Positions 1 through 7,535 of a stretch of DNA of 64,000 bases are shown here, piece after piece. The number at the start of each line of letters is the position of its first letter. Within the stretch, counting starts at the first letter, position 1. The notes below the pieces were generated by a model. It was not told where the DNA came from and did no database searches. It worked only from the letters and a program-made list of their open reading frames with translations. Origin of the DNA: Pseudomonas violetae (GTDB taxonomy: Bacteria > Pseudomonadota > Gammaproteobacteria > Pseudomonadales > Pseudomonadaceae); the NCBI RefSeq assembly GCF_023072615.1, contig NZ_JAKNRW010000016.1, positions 46,171 through 110,170 on the forward strand, in the 5' to 3' direction. The position numbers and the translations under genes are program-made.

Positions 1-210
1 CATCCGGATGCCGCTGAAGACGATCCGTTGGAGCTCGCGGGCATTGAGGTACAAACGATGCCGTTTTATGCATTGAACGCTCGTTTCAAGGAACTGGACC
101 CTACTCGCCAGTACCTGCTGTATTGCGACAAAGGCGTGATGAGTCGCCTGCATGCCCACCATTTGCTCAGTGAGGGGCATGCCAATGTGCGCGTTTATCG
201 ACCGAGCTAA
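1..210 (+). CDS. thiI: tRNA 4-thiouridine synthase ThiI, C-terminal fragment
   Basis: Only the last 69 codons are in the window; the gene enters from the left edge in frame 1 and stops with TAA at 208-210. The fragment is the C-terminal rhodanese-like domain: it contains the active-site loop YCDKGVMSRL, with the persulfide-carrying cysteine at bases 124-126, and ends VRVYRPS, as ThiI of gamma-proteobacteria does. ThiI transfers sulfur from IscS to uridine-8 of tRNA and also feeds thiazole synthesis for thiamine. No catalytic PP-loop region is visible because it lies outside the window. The identification rests on the active-site loop and on typA following it. Confidence 0.85.
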   Translation, partial: HPDAAEDDPLELAGIEVQTMPFYALNARFKELDPTRQYLLYCDKGVMSRLHAHHLLSEGHANVRVYRPS

Positions 211-349
211 GAGCCCGGGGCTGTTTGCCTGTGGCCTGCGTCACCGGCCCCCCGACTCTGCCGTCAAGCTGTAACGGCAAGGCCTGACTCTACTGTTAAT
301 CGCTGCCAAGACTTGTCAGCACACCGAATCCTCTGATCGAGATACACAA

Positions 350-2170
350 GTGATCGAAAATCTACGCAACATCGCCATCATTGCTCACGTTGACCATGGT
401 AAAACCACCCTGGTAGACAAACTCTTGCGTCAATCCGGCACCCTGGAGCGCAACGAGCTCAACGACGAGCGCGTGATGGACTCCAACGACCAGGAGAAAG
501 AGCGCGGTATTACCATTCTGGCGAAAAACACCGCCATCAACTGGAACGGCTACCACATCAACATCGTGGACACCCCGGGCCACGCCGACTTCGGCGGCGA
601 AGTTGAACGTGTAATGTCGATGGTTGACTCCGTTCTGCTGCTGGTTGACGCTCAAGACGGCCCTATGCCGCAAACCCGTTTCGTGACCAAGAAGGCTTTC
701 GAAGCCGGCCTGCGTCCAATCGTGGTGATCAACAAGGTTGACCGTCCAGGCGCACGTCCGGACTGGGTTCTGGACCAGATCTTCGATCTGTTCGACAACC
801 TCGGTGCTACCGAAGAACAACTGGACTTCAAAGTCGTGTACGCCTCGGCCCTGAACGGCATTGCCGGTCTGGATCACACCGACATGGCTGAAGACATGAC
901 CCCGCTGTACCAGTCGATCGTCGACAACGTACCAGCACCGAAAGTTGACCGTGACGGCCCGTTCCAGATGCAAATCTCGGCACTGGACTACAACAGCTTC
1001 CTGGGCATTATCGGCGTTGGCCGTATCGCTCGTGGTCGCGTCAAGCCGAACACCCAGGTTGTTGCGATCGACGCTGACGGCAAACGCCGTAACGGCCGTA
1101 TCCTGAAGCTGATGGGTCACCACGGTCTGCACCGTATTGACGTTGAAGAAGCAGCTGCCGGCGACATCGTCTGCATCAGCGGCTTCGAGTCGCTGTTCAT
1201 CTCCGACACCCTGTGCGACCCACAGAACGTTGAAGCGATGAAGCCGCTGACCGTTGACGAACCAACCGTTTCGATGACCTTCCAGGTTAACGACTCGCCG
1301 TTCTGCGGCCGTGAAGGCAAGTTCGTCACCAGCCGTAACATCAAAGAACGTCTGGACAAAGAACTGCTCTACAACGTTGCCCTGCGCGTTGAAGAAGGCG
1401 ACACCGCTGACAAGTTCAAAGTCTCCGGTCGTGGCGAGCTGCACTTGTCGGTACTGATCGAAACCATGCGTCGCGAAGGCTTCGAAATGGGTGTTGGTCG
1501 TCCGGAAGTGATCATCCGCATGGTTGACGGCGTCAAGCACGAACCGTACGAAAACGTGACCATCGACCTGCCAGAAGAATCGCAAGGTTCGATCATGGAA
1601 CAGATCGGTATCCGTAAAGGCGACCTGACTAACATGGTTCCGGATGGTAAGGGCCGTGTGCGCCTTGAGTACAACATTCCGGCACGTGGCCTGATCGGTT
1701 TCCGTAACGAGTTCCTGACCCTGACCTCCGGTGCAGGCATCCTGACCTCGATCTTCGACCGTTACGACGTGATGAAGTCCGGCGACATGTCCGGCCGTCA
1801 GAACGGCGTGCTGGTTTCGGTTGCTACCGGTAAGGCTCTGACTTACTCGCTGGAAACCCTGCAAGCTCGCGGCAAACTGTTCCTGGGCCACGGCGAAGAC
1901 GTGTACGAAGGTCAAATCGTCGGCATCAACAGCCGCGACAACGACCTGGGCGTGAACCCAACCAAAGGCAAGAAGCTCGACAACATGCGTGCCTCGGGTA
2001 AAGACGAAACCATCGCTTTGGTTCCGCCTATCCGTTTCACCCTGGAACAAGCGCTTGAGTTCGTGCAAGAAGACGAACTGTGCGAAGTCACTCCTAAGTC
2101 CATCCGTCTTCGTAAGAAGATCTTGGGCGAAAGCGAGCGTACCCGCGCTGCCAAGAAGTCCGGTAACTAA
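350..2170 (+). CDS. typA: Ribosome-associated translational GTPase TypA/BipA
   Basis: The 606-residue protein is full length for TypA. Domain 1 (about residues 1-200) is an EF-Tu-type G domain with P-loop AHVDHGKTT, switch motif DTPGHADFGGEVE and specificity motif NKVDRPGA. It is followed by a beta-barrel domain II, EF-G-like domains III and V, and the TypA-specific C-terminal domain. TypA binds the ribosome and helps 50S assembly, stress and cold adaptation. The start is GTG at 350, since the conserved MIENLRNIAIIAHVDHG begins there; the upstream Shine-Dalgarno is weak. The gene is followed within 25 bases by a strong terminator, so it is probably monocistronic. Codon choice is highly biased, as expected for an abundant translation factor. 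Confidence 0.97.
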   Translation: MIENLRNIAIIAHVDHGKTTLVDKLLRQSGTLERNELNDERVMDSNDQEKERGITILAKNTAINWNGYHINIVDTPGHADFGGEVERVMSMVDSVLLLVDAQDGPMPQTRFVTKKAFEAGLRPIVVINKVDRPGARPDWVLDQIFDLFDNLGATEEQLDFKVVYASALNGIAGLDHTDMAEDMTPLYQSIVDNVPAPKVDRDGPFQMQISALDYNSFLGIIGVGRIARGRVKPNTQVVAIDADGKRRNGRILKLMGHHGLHRIDVEEAAAGDIVCISGFESLFISDTLCDPQNVEAMKPLTVDEPTVSMTFQVNDSPFCGREGKFVTSRNIKERLDKELLYNVALRVEEGDTADKFKVSGRGELHLSVLIETMRREGFEMGVGRPEVIIRMVDGVKHEPYENVTIDLPEESQGSIMEQIGIRKGDLTNMVPDGKGRVRLEYNIPARGLIGFRNEFLTLTSGAGILTSIFDRYDVMKSGDMSGRQNGVLVSVATGKALTYSLETLQARGKLFLGHGEDVYEGQIVGINSRDNDLGVNPTKGKKLDNMRASGKDETIALVPPIRFTLEQALEFVQEDELCEVTPKSIRLRKKILGESERTRAAKKSGN

Positions 2171-2193
2171 GTCATTTAGTTAGCTGGAAAAAA

Positions 2194-2228
2194 AACGCCC
2201 CCGATCGCGAGATCGGGGGCGTTTTTGT
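2194..2228 (+). terminator. Rho-independent terminator of typA
   Basis: A perfect 12-bp inverted repeat (acgcccccgatc / gatcgggggcgt) with a 4-base loop gcga is followed by gttttt. The upstream arm is preceded by a run of A, so it could also act on the other strand. The group II intron starts at the next bases, which is the usual target of class C introns. Confidence 0.92.
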
Positions 2229-2681
2229 TGTGCGCCCAGCATGGGCGCAATCTTGCGGGTGCAAGTCCCGCCGTAAGCTGACCACAGCGAACGAAGTGAA
2301 GCGCAACTGCATGAGGGCGACCGAGTGTGGGGAGGAAGCGTGAATCGAAACCGTGAGCCGATGGACAAGAATCGGATACAAGGCGAAGCCGACCAGGGCG
2401 AGCGAGCAGCAATTCGCGAAGCTCTTGTGGTCAAGGGTCAGGCTACGTAAATCCGGCGGTTGTGCGGTGAAGGATTGCGTTCTTACCTGGGGAGATCTCG
2501 CCTTATGCCTGAAAGGACGACGGTGCCAGCCGGAGCGAGAAGTCAGCAGAGGCCGTAGTAGTCTTTTTTTTTAGACGAAGGGCCGAACGAGAGAAAGCGT
2601 TATAGGCCATGTTGATGCGAAAGATCGGAAGTCAGATGCCTGCCAAACGCGGGGCGGACGGAGACAGCGAGCGGTGAAGCC

Positions 2682-3974
2682 GTGAGTAATCCCGTCAGCG
2701 ACGAGGTCAATCGCCCGCAAAATGAATCCGATAACGCAGGGCAAGGGCTGCTGGAACGGTCCTTTGCGAGAGAAAACCTGAAGCGGGCATGGAAGCGGGT
2801 CAAGGCCAACAAAGGTGCAGCGGGAGTCGATGGTCTGGATATTGAACAGACCGCCGAACACCTTCTGAGCCAGTGGCCAAAGATTCGTGAACAGCTTCTT
2901 TCAGGCACCTACCGGCCCAGTCCGGTAAAGCGCGTAGTCATTCCCAAGCCTGACGGCGGTGAGCGCGAGTTGGGAATTCCGACGGTCACCGACCGCTTGA
3001 TCCAACAAGCGTTGCTGCAAGTCTTGCAGCCACTACTCGATCCGACTTTCAGTGAGCACAGCTACGGCTTTCGCCCGGGACGCTGCGCACAGGACGCCGT
3101 TTTGGCGGCCCAGCGCCATGTGTCTTCAGGGCGCAGAGTGTTGGTGGACGTTGATTTAGAGAAGTTCTTCGACCGGGTCGATCACGATATGTTGATCGAT
3201 CGGTTACGCAAACGGGTTGCGGATCGGGCGGTTATCCGGCTGATTCGGGCGTATCTGGATGCGGGAACGCTGATCAACGGCGTGGTCGAGAAAAGCCGCT
3301 GCGGGGCGCCGCAAGGCGGCCCACTGTCGCCGTTGCTGGCGAATGTGCTGCGGGACGAAGTGGATCGAGAGCTTGAGCGTCGAGGTCATTGCTTCGTGCG
3401 CTATGCCGACGATGCGAATGTCTATGTTCGCAGCCGCAGGGCTGGGCAGCGGGTGATGGCTTTGCTGAAGCGTCTGTATGAAAAGCTGCACTTGAGTTTC
3501 AACGAGAGCAAGAGTGCGGTGGCGAGTGCATTTGGTCGCAAATTTCTTGGATACGCCTTCTGGGCATCTCCACAAGGTGTCAAAAGAGCCGTAGCGGTCA
3601 AGGCGCGCAAGCAGTTCAAGCAACGGATACGCGAACTCACCGGTTGCTCAGGCGGTCGCAGTATGCGACAAGTTGTCGAGAATCTACGCCCTTATCTCTT
3701 GGGCTGGAAAACCTACTTTGGGTTGTCACAAACGCCGAAAGTCTGGCGAGGGCTGGACGAGTGGATGCGACACCGATTGCGAGCGATCCAGCTTAAGCAA
3801 TGGAGGCGTGGTCCGACGATTTACCGCGAACTGAGAGCGTTGGGAGCTAGCAGCCAATCGGCACGAAAAGTGGCGGCCAATTCTTATAGTCGGTGGCGTA
3901 ACAGCCGCTTTGAGCTCAATCGGGTGCTGGATGTGGCGTGGTTTGACAGACTGGGTCTGGTGCGACTCTCATAA
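2682..3974 (+). CDS. ltrA: Group II intron-encoded reverse transcriptase/maturase
   Basis: The protein has 430 residues and starts at GTG 2682 inside intron domain IV. The reverse transcriptase domain spans about residues 40-300: RT-0/1 region with KANKGAAGVDG, a DVDLEKFFD block near 156-164, QGGPLSPLL near 211-219 and the catalytic YADD at 241-244. The maturase (GIIM) domain follows at about 320-400 with the LRPYLLGWKTYFGLSQTP block. There is no HNH endonuclease domain at the C terminus, which fits class C introns that use single-stranded DNA at terminators or replication forks rather than a cleaved second strand. The protein should splice its own RNA and support retrohoming. The reading frame is intact, so the intron may still be mobile. 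The symbol ltrA is the generic family name. Confidence 0.93.
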   Translation: MSNPVSDEVNRPQNESDNAGQGLLERSFARENLKRAWKRVKANKGAAGVDGLDIEQTAEHLLSQWPKIREQLLSGTYRPSPVKRVVIPKPDGGERELGIPTVTDRLIQQALLQVLQPLLDPTFSEHSYGFRPGRCAQDAVLAAQRHVSSGRRVLVDVDLEKFFDRVDHDMLIDRLRKRVADRAVIRLIRAYLDAGTLINGVVEKSRCGAPQGGPLSPLLANVLRDEVDRELERRGHCFVRYADDANVYVRSRRAGQRVMALLKRLYEKLHLSFNESKSAVASAFGRKFLGYAFWASPQGVKRAVAVKARKQFKQRIRELTGCSGGRSMRQVVENLRPYLLGWKTYFGLSQTPKVWRGLDEWMRHRLRAIQLKQWRRGPTIYRELRALGASSQSARKVAANSYSRWRNSRFELNRVLDVAWFDRLGLVRLS

Positions 3975-3985
3975 CCTCAATCTCT

Positions 3986-4062
3986 CGAACCGCCCGGTGC
4001 GGACCCGCATGCCGGGTGGTGTGGCAGGGGAGCGGCCTATGAAGGCTGCCCCCTATGCCGAT
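3986..4062 (+). ncRNA. Intron ribozyme domains V and VI
   Basis: Starting with GAACCGCCCGGTGCGG, the sequence folds into a short hairpin (ccgcccgg / ccgggtgg, one G-T pair) with the CGC triad expected for class C domain V in place of AGC. It is followed by a second hairpin (ggcagggg... / ...ccccctatgcc), which fits domain VI. The intron is inferred to end at GAT (4060-4062). Confidence 0.75.
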
Positions 4063-4096
4063 TGTCCGGGGTTTCGATGTTGTCAGGGCCGATGCC

Positions 4097-4186
4097 ATCG
4101 CTGGCAAGCCAGCTCCCACAGTGCTCAGCGTCGAACACACATTCTATGAACACTGTAATTACTGTGGGAGCCGGCTTGCCAGCGAT
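4097..4186. repeat. REPIN: inverted pair of REP elements
   Basis: Arms at 4097-4121 (atcgctggcaagccagctcc...) and 4162-4186 are near-perfect inverted copies about 40 bases apart. This is the same REP family as the pair at 29881-29970. It lies between the intron and the YkgJ-like gene and ends near that gene's 3' end, where it may act as a transcript-end structure. Confidence 0.85.
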
Positions 4187-4215
4187 GAGGCCCGGTCAGG
4201 CAGCGAGATTCCGGA

Positions 4216-4659
4216 TCAGAATTTTTCGAGGGTACGGCGCGAGCTGCTGGTCTCGCGCGCCACTTCCTTGGGCTTGTAAGCGCAATACCCCGGCCGCGGC
4301 CCGATCTTGGGGTGATTGCGGCAAGTATCCGGGCGCTTTTCATAAATAGTGCACAGACGGCTCTTACGATCCAGGTACAGGCAATCGTTGTTGCTCATGC
4401 GTTGGAGGGTAAAGATCTCAGTCTTCTGGCTGTAACGCTCGACGATCCCTTCCTTCTGCAAACGCTTGGCAATGTTCTTCGCCGGCTCGCCGCGCTCGAA
4501 TTCGTCGACGATTCCGATCCGGATCAGGTCCTTGATCTTGACCTCGACCGGCAGGGTGCAGCAGCTGGACACACAAGAGCCGCACATAGGTGCAGAATAC
4601 TTGGCCCAGGTATCGAGGCGATCGATCTCCGCAGCGGCGATCAGGTTGGGTTTCATCAT
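4216..4659 (-). CDS. YkgJ-family cysteine-cluster protein (UPF0153)
   Basis: The 147-residue protein has the YkgJ pattern of conserved cysteines: CGSCVSSCC near the N terminus (about 26-34), then a Cys in NDCLYLD, LCTIYEKRPDTC in the middle and a last Cys in RPGYCAY. Eight cysteines in this arrangement suggest a bound zinc or iron-sulfur cluster. That is the family assumption, and no enzymatic role is established that I know of. Two adjacent ATG codons (4659 and 4656) can start the protein. It is transcribed leftward, divergently from glgP across a 256-bp gap. In that gap I see no clear operator. Confidence 0.85.
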   Translation of the reverse strand: MMKPNLIAAAEIDRLDTWAKYSAPMCGSCVSSCCTLPVEVKIKDLIRIGIVDEFERGEPAKNIAKRLQKEGIVERYSQKTEIFTLQRMSNNDCLYLDRKSRLCTIYEKRPDTCRNHPKIGPRPGYCAYKPKEVARETSSSRRTLEKF

Positions 4660-4915
4660 GGGTTGTTACCAGCGTGTGCATCAGGGCGCGCGATCATACC
4701 GGGACTGGTGGAATTTTGAACAACCTTTCGCCAGATTTTTTCCTGCATGGCTCATCGGCTTTGGTAATCCGGCACGAGCCCTGCATTCTTTGCGGTATAC
4801 GACAAGGTAATGTCGACCTATCTCGCACTAACGGGAAATACTGCCGAACCAGACTCTCCATGGCCTGTCAGACCGTCTAGGCTCAACTATTCCACGCTCG
4901 CTCGAGGTCTTATCG

Positions 4916-7366
4916 ATGACTCAAGAACCACTTGTTCGCGAAGCAGAGGTGGCCGCATTCCGCGATGCCGTCTTGACCAAGCTCACCTACGCGGTGGGCA
5001 AGGACCCGGATCACGCCTTCGACCACGACTGGTTCGAAGCCATTGCCCTGGCGGCGCGCGATCACATGGTCGAGCACTGGATGGATCACACCCGGCAGAT
5101 CTACCGTAAAGGCCAGAAGCGCGTTTATTACCTCTCGCTGGAATTCCTCATCGGCCGGCTGCTCTATGACAGCCTGAGCAATCTCGGCCTGCTCGATGTC
5201 GCCCGCGAAGCGCTGACCGAGCTGGGGGTCGACCTTGAGCGCATCCGTCTGCTGGAGCCTGATGCGGCGCTGGGCAACGGCGGCCTCGGGCGCCTGGCGG
5301 CGTGCTTCATGGAAAGCATGTCGACCCTCGGCATCGCCGGCCATGGCTACGGTATTCGTTACGAGCACGGCTTGTTCCGCCAAGCCATCGTCGATGGTTG
5401 GCAGCAGGAGCAGACCGAACACTGGCTGGACTTCGGTAACCCATGGGAGTTCGAGCGCCCGGAAGTGGTTTACCCGATCGGCTTTGGTGGCAGTGTCGAG
5501 ACAGTGACTGACGAGTATGGCAAGTCCAAGCAGGTCTGGACCCCGGCGGAAACCGTTCGCGCCATCGCCTACGACACTCCGGTTGTCGGCTGGCGCGGGG
5601 CGAGCGTCAACACGCTGCGGCTGTGGCGCGCCCGCGCCATGGAAGATCTACACCTGGAGCGCTTTAATGCGGGTGACCACCTGGGCGCCGTTGCCGAGGT
5701 TGCCCGGGCCGAAAGTATTTCACGAGTGCTTTACCCGGCGGACAGCACCGAAGCTGGCCAGGAACTGCGCTTGCGCCAGGAATACTTTTTCGTTGCCGCC
5801 TCCTTGCAGGATCTGCTGCGCCGCCACCGCAACATGCACACCTCGGTGTTGACCCTGGGCGACCACGCAGCGATCCAGCTCAACGATACACACCCATCGA
5901 TCGCTGTAGCCGAGCTGATGCGCCAACTGGTCGACGTCTATGACGTGGCATGGGATGCCGCGTGGCAGGTCACGGTCGATACGCTCTCGTACACCAACCA
6001 CACGCTGCTGCCCGAGGCGCTGGAAACCTGGCCGGTTGGCCTGATGGAGCGCATGTTGCCGCGGCACATGCAAATCATCTACCAGATCAACGCCCAGCAC
6101 ATCGACTCGCTGCGGGCCAAGGGTATTCACGACTTCGACGTGCTGCGCGCGGTGTCGCTGATCGAGGAAGACAACGGTCGTCGCGTGCGTATGGGCAACC
6201 TGGCGTTCCTCGGCTCGCACAGCGTCAACGGGGTGTCCGGGTTGCACACTCAGCTGATGCGCAAAACGGTTTTTTCCGAATTGCATAAACTCTACCCGGA
6301 CCGGATCAACAACAAGACCAACGGCATCACCTTCCGCCGCTGGCTGTACCAGGCCAACTCCGAGCTGACCTCGATGCTGGTCGATGCGCTCGGTCCGGAC
6401 CTGCTGGACAACGCCGAGGAGCGGTTGCTGGATCTTGAGCCCTTCGCCGAGAAGCCGGCTTTTCGCAAGGCCTTCGCCGAGCAGCGCCTGCACAGCAAGA
6501 AAGCCCTGGCCTACATCATTCACGAGCGCCTGGGTGTAGCAGTCAACCCGGCGGCGATGTTCGACGTGCAGGTCAAGCGGATCCACGAATACAAACGCCA
6601 ACTGCTCAACTTGCTACACACCGTGGCGCTTTATCAGGCGATTCGCGCCGAGCCGGAAATCGACTGGGTACCTCGGGTGAAAATTTTCGCCGGCAAGGCA
6701 GCCGCCAGTTATCACCAGGCCAAGTTGATCATCAAACTGACCAACGACATCGCCCGTGTGGTCAACAACGATCCGACTGTACGCGGTCTGCTCAAGGTGG
6801 TGTTCCTGCCCAACTACAACGTCAGCCTGGCGGAAAGCATCATTCCGGCGGCGGACTTGTCGGAGCAGATCTCCACCGCCGGCTTCGAGGCGTCGGGTAC
6901 CAGCAACATGAAGTTCGGCCTGAACGGCGCGCTGACCATCGGCACCCTCGATGGCGCCAACGTTGAAATGTGCGAGCGCATCGGTGCCGAACACATGTTC
7001 ATCTTCGGCTTGAGCGCCCAGCAGGTTGAAGCGCGCAAGCAGAATCACGAGTTCAATGCGACACCGGACATCGCTGCATCCCATCGACTCAACGATGTGC
7101 TGCAGGCAATTCGGGGTGGGGTGTTCTCGCCGGATGATCCATCCCGTTTTGCGGGTTTTATTGATTCGCTGATCGACTATGACCGCTTCCTGGTCTGCGC
7201 CGATTTCGACTCTTATTGGGATGCGCAGATGCGGGTCGAAGCGCATTGGCACGATTCGAACGAATGGTGGCGCTCGGCGGTGTTGAACACCTCGCGGATG
7301 GGCTGGTTCTCTTCCGACCGGACGATTCGCGAGTACGCCACGGATATCTGGAAAGCGTTGGAGTAA
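4916..7366 (+). CDS. glgP: Glycogen/starch/alpha-glucan phosphorylase
   Basis: The 816-residue protein is full length for GlgP, which releases glucose-1-phosphate from the non-reducing ends of alpha-1,4-glucans using pyridoxal phosphate. The signature EASGTSNMKFGLNGALTIGT lies at about residues 660-680, with the PLP-binding lysine at residue 666. The N-terminal LEFLIGRLL and NGGLGRLAACFMES blocks are present, as are NDTHPSIAVAEL and KRIHEYKRQLLN. It stands alone: no other glg gene (glgA, B, C or X) is near. In Pseudomonas this protein mobilises stored glucan. The ATG at 4916 fits the family length. The gene is followed by a REP pair that probably marks the 3' end. Confidence 0.96.
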   Translation: MTQEPLVREAEVAAFRDAVLTKLTYAVGKDPDHAFDHDWFEAIALAARDHMVEHWMDHTRQIYRKGQKRVYYLSLEFLIGRLLYDSLSNLGLLDVAREALTELGVDLERIRLLEPDAALGNGGLGRLAACFMESMSTLGIAGHGYGIRYEHGLFRQAIVDGWQQEQTEHWLDFGNPWEFERPEVVYPIGFGGSVETVTDEYGKSKQVWTPAETVRAIAYDTPVVGWRGASVNTLRLWRARAMEDLHLERFNAGDHLGAVAEVARAESISRVLYPADSTEAGQELRLRQEYFFVAASLQDLLRRHRNMHTSVLTLGDHAAIQLNDTHPSIAVAELMRQLVDVYDVAWDAAWQVTVDTLSYTNHTLLPEALETWPVGLMERMLPRHMQIIYQINAQHIDSLRAKGIHDFDVLRAVSLIEEDNGRRVRMGNLAFLGSHSVNGVSGLHTQLMRKTVFSELHKLYPDRINNKTNGITFRRWLYQANSELTSMLVDALGPDLLDNAEERLLDLEPFAEKPAFRKAFAEQRLHSKKALAYIIHERLGVAVNPAAMFDVQVKRIHEYKRQLLNLLHTVALYQAIRAEPEIDWVPRVKIFAGKAAASYHQAKLIIKLTNDIARVVNNDPTVRGLLKVVFLPNYNVSLAESIIPAADLSEQISTAGFEASGTSNMKFGLNGALTIGTLDGANVEMCERIGAEHMFIFGLSAQQVEARKQNHEFNATPDIAASHRLNDVLQAIRGGVFSPDDPSRFAGFIDSLIDYDRFLVCADFDSYWDAQMRVEAHWHDSNEWWRSAVLNTSRMGWFSSDRTIREYATDIWKALE

Positions 7367-7398
7367 GTCCCCGCCCGGCTCGATATACTGGCGGCCGG

Positions 7399-7478
7399 AA
7401 AGATCGCAGCCTTCGGCAGCTCCTGCAGGATTGCGCATTATTGCGCTTTTGTAGGCGCTGTCGAAGGCTGCGATCTTT
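7399..7478. repeat. REPIN of the AAAGATCGCAGCC family
   Basis: Arms aaagatcgcagccttcggca at 7399-7418 and the inverted tgtcgaaggctgcgatcttt ending at 7478 can form a long hairpin. The same family occurs at 38337-38405 and 62059-62130. It lies between glgP and the DUF2339 gene. Confidence 0.85.
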
Positions 7479-7535
7479 TCATGTCGGGCTGCGCTAATCT
7501 TCCCGGATTGGCCACTGCGCTTAGGGATATCGACC

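Larger units (their letters stand above)
2230..4062 (+). mobile_element. Group IIC (bacterial class C) self-splicing intron
   Basis: The 5' end reads GTGCGCCCAGCATGGGCGCA, which matches the GUGYGCCYRGCAUGGGYGCA start of class C introns such as the Oceanobacillus iheyensis intron (recalled, not searched). Further ribozyme blocks typical of the class follow: gggtgcaagtcccgcc near 2257, gcgttcttacctgggga near 2475 and gaagtcagcag near 2540. An ORF for a reverse transcriptase/maturase without an endonuclease domain lies in domain IV, and a domain V/VI hairpin pair ends in GAT at 4062. The element sits directly behind the typA terminator, in the same orientation, so neither typA nor the downstream gene is interrupted. 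Boundaries are inferred from the conserved ends and could be off by one or two bases. Confidence 0.9.

Noticed and set aside
211..349. Gap between thiI and typA considered for a small RNA
   Set aside because: I see no clear promoter-terminator pair or known sRNA sequence in it.
362..2068. 568-codon open frame on the minus strand opposite typA
   Set aside because: It is antisense to a highly conserved coding gene and has a low-complexity composition; long antisense frames are common in GC-rich genes with strong codon bias.
4097..4186. Closely spaced palindromes considered as a CRISPR array
   Set aside because: Only two inverted copies are present, with no regular direct repeats and no cas genes; they are a REP pair.
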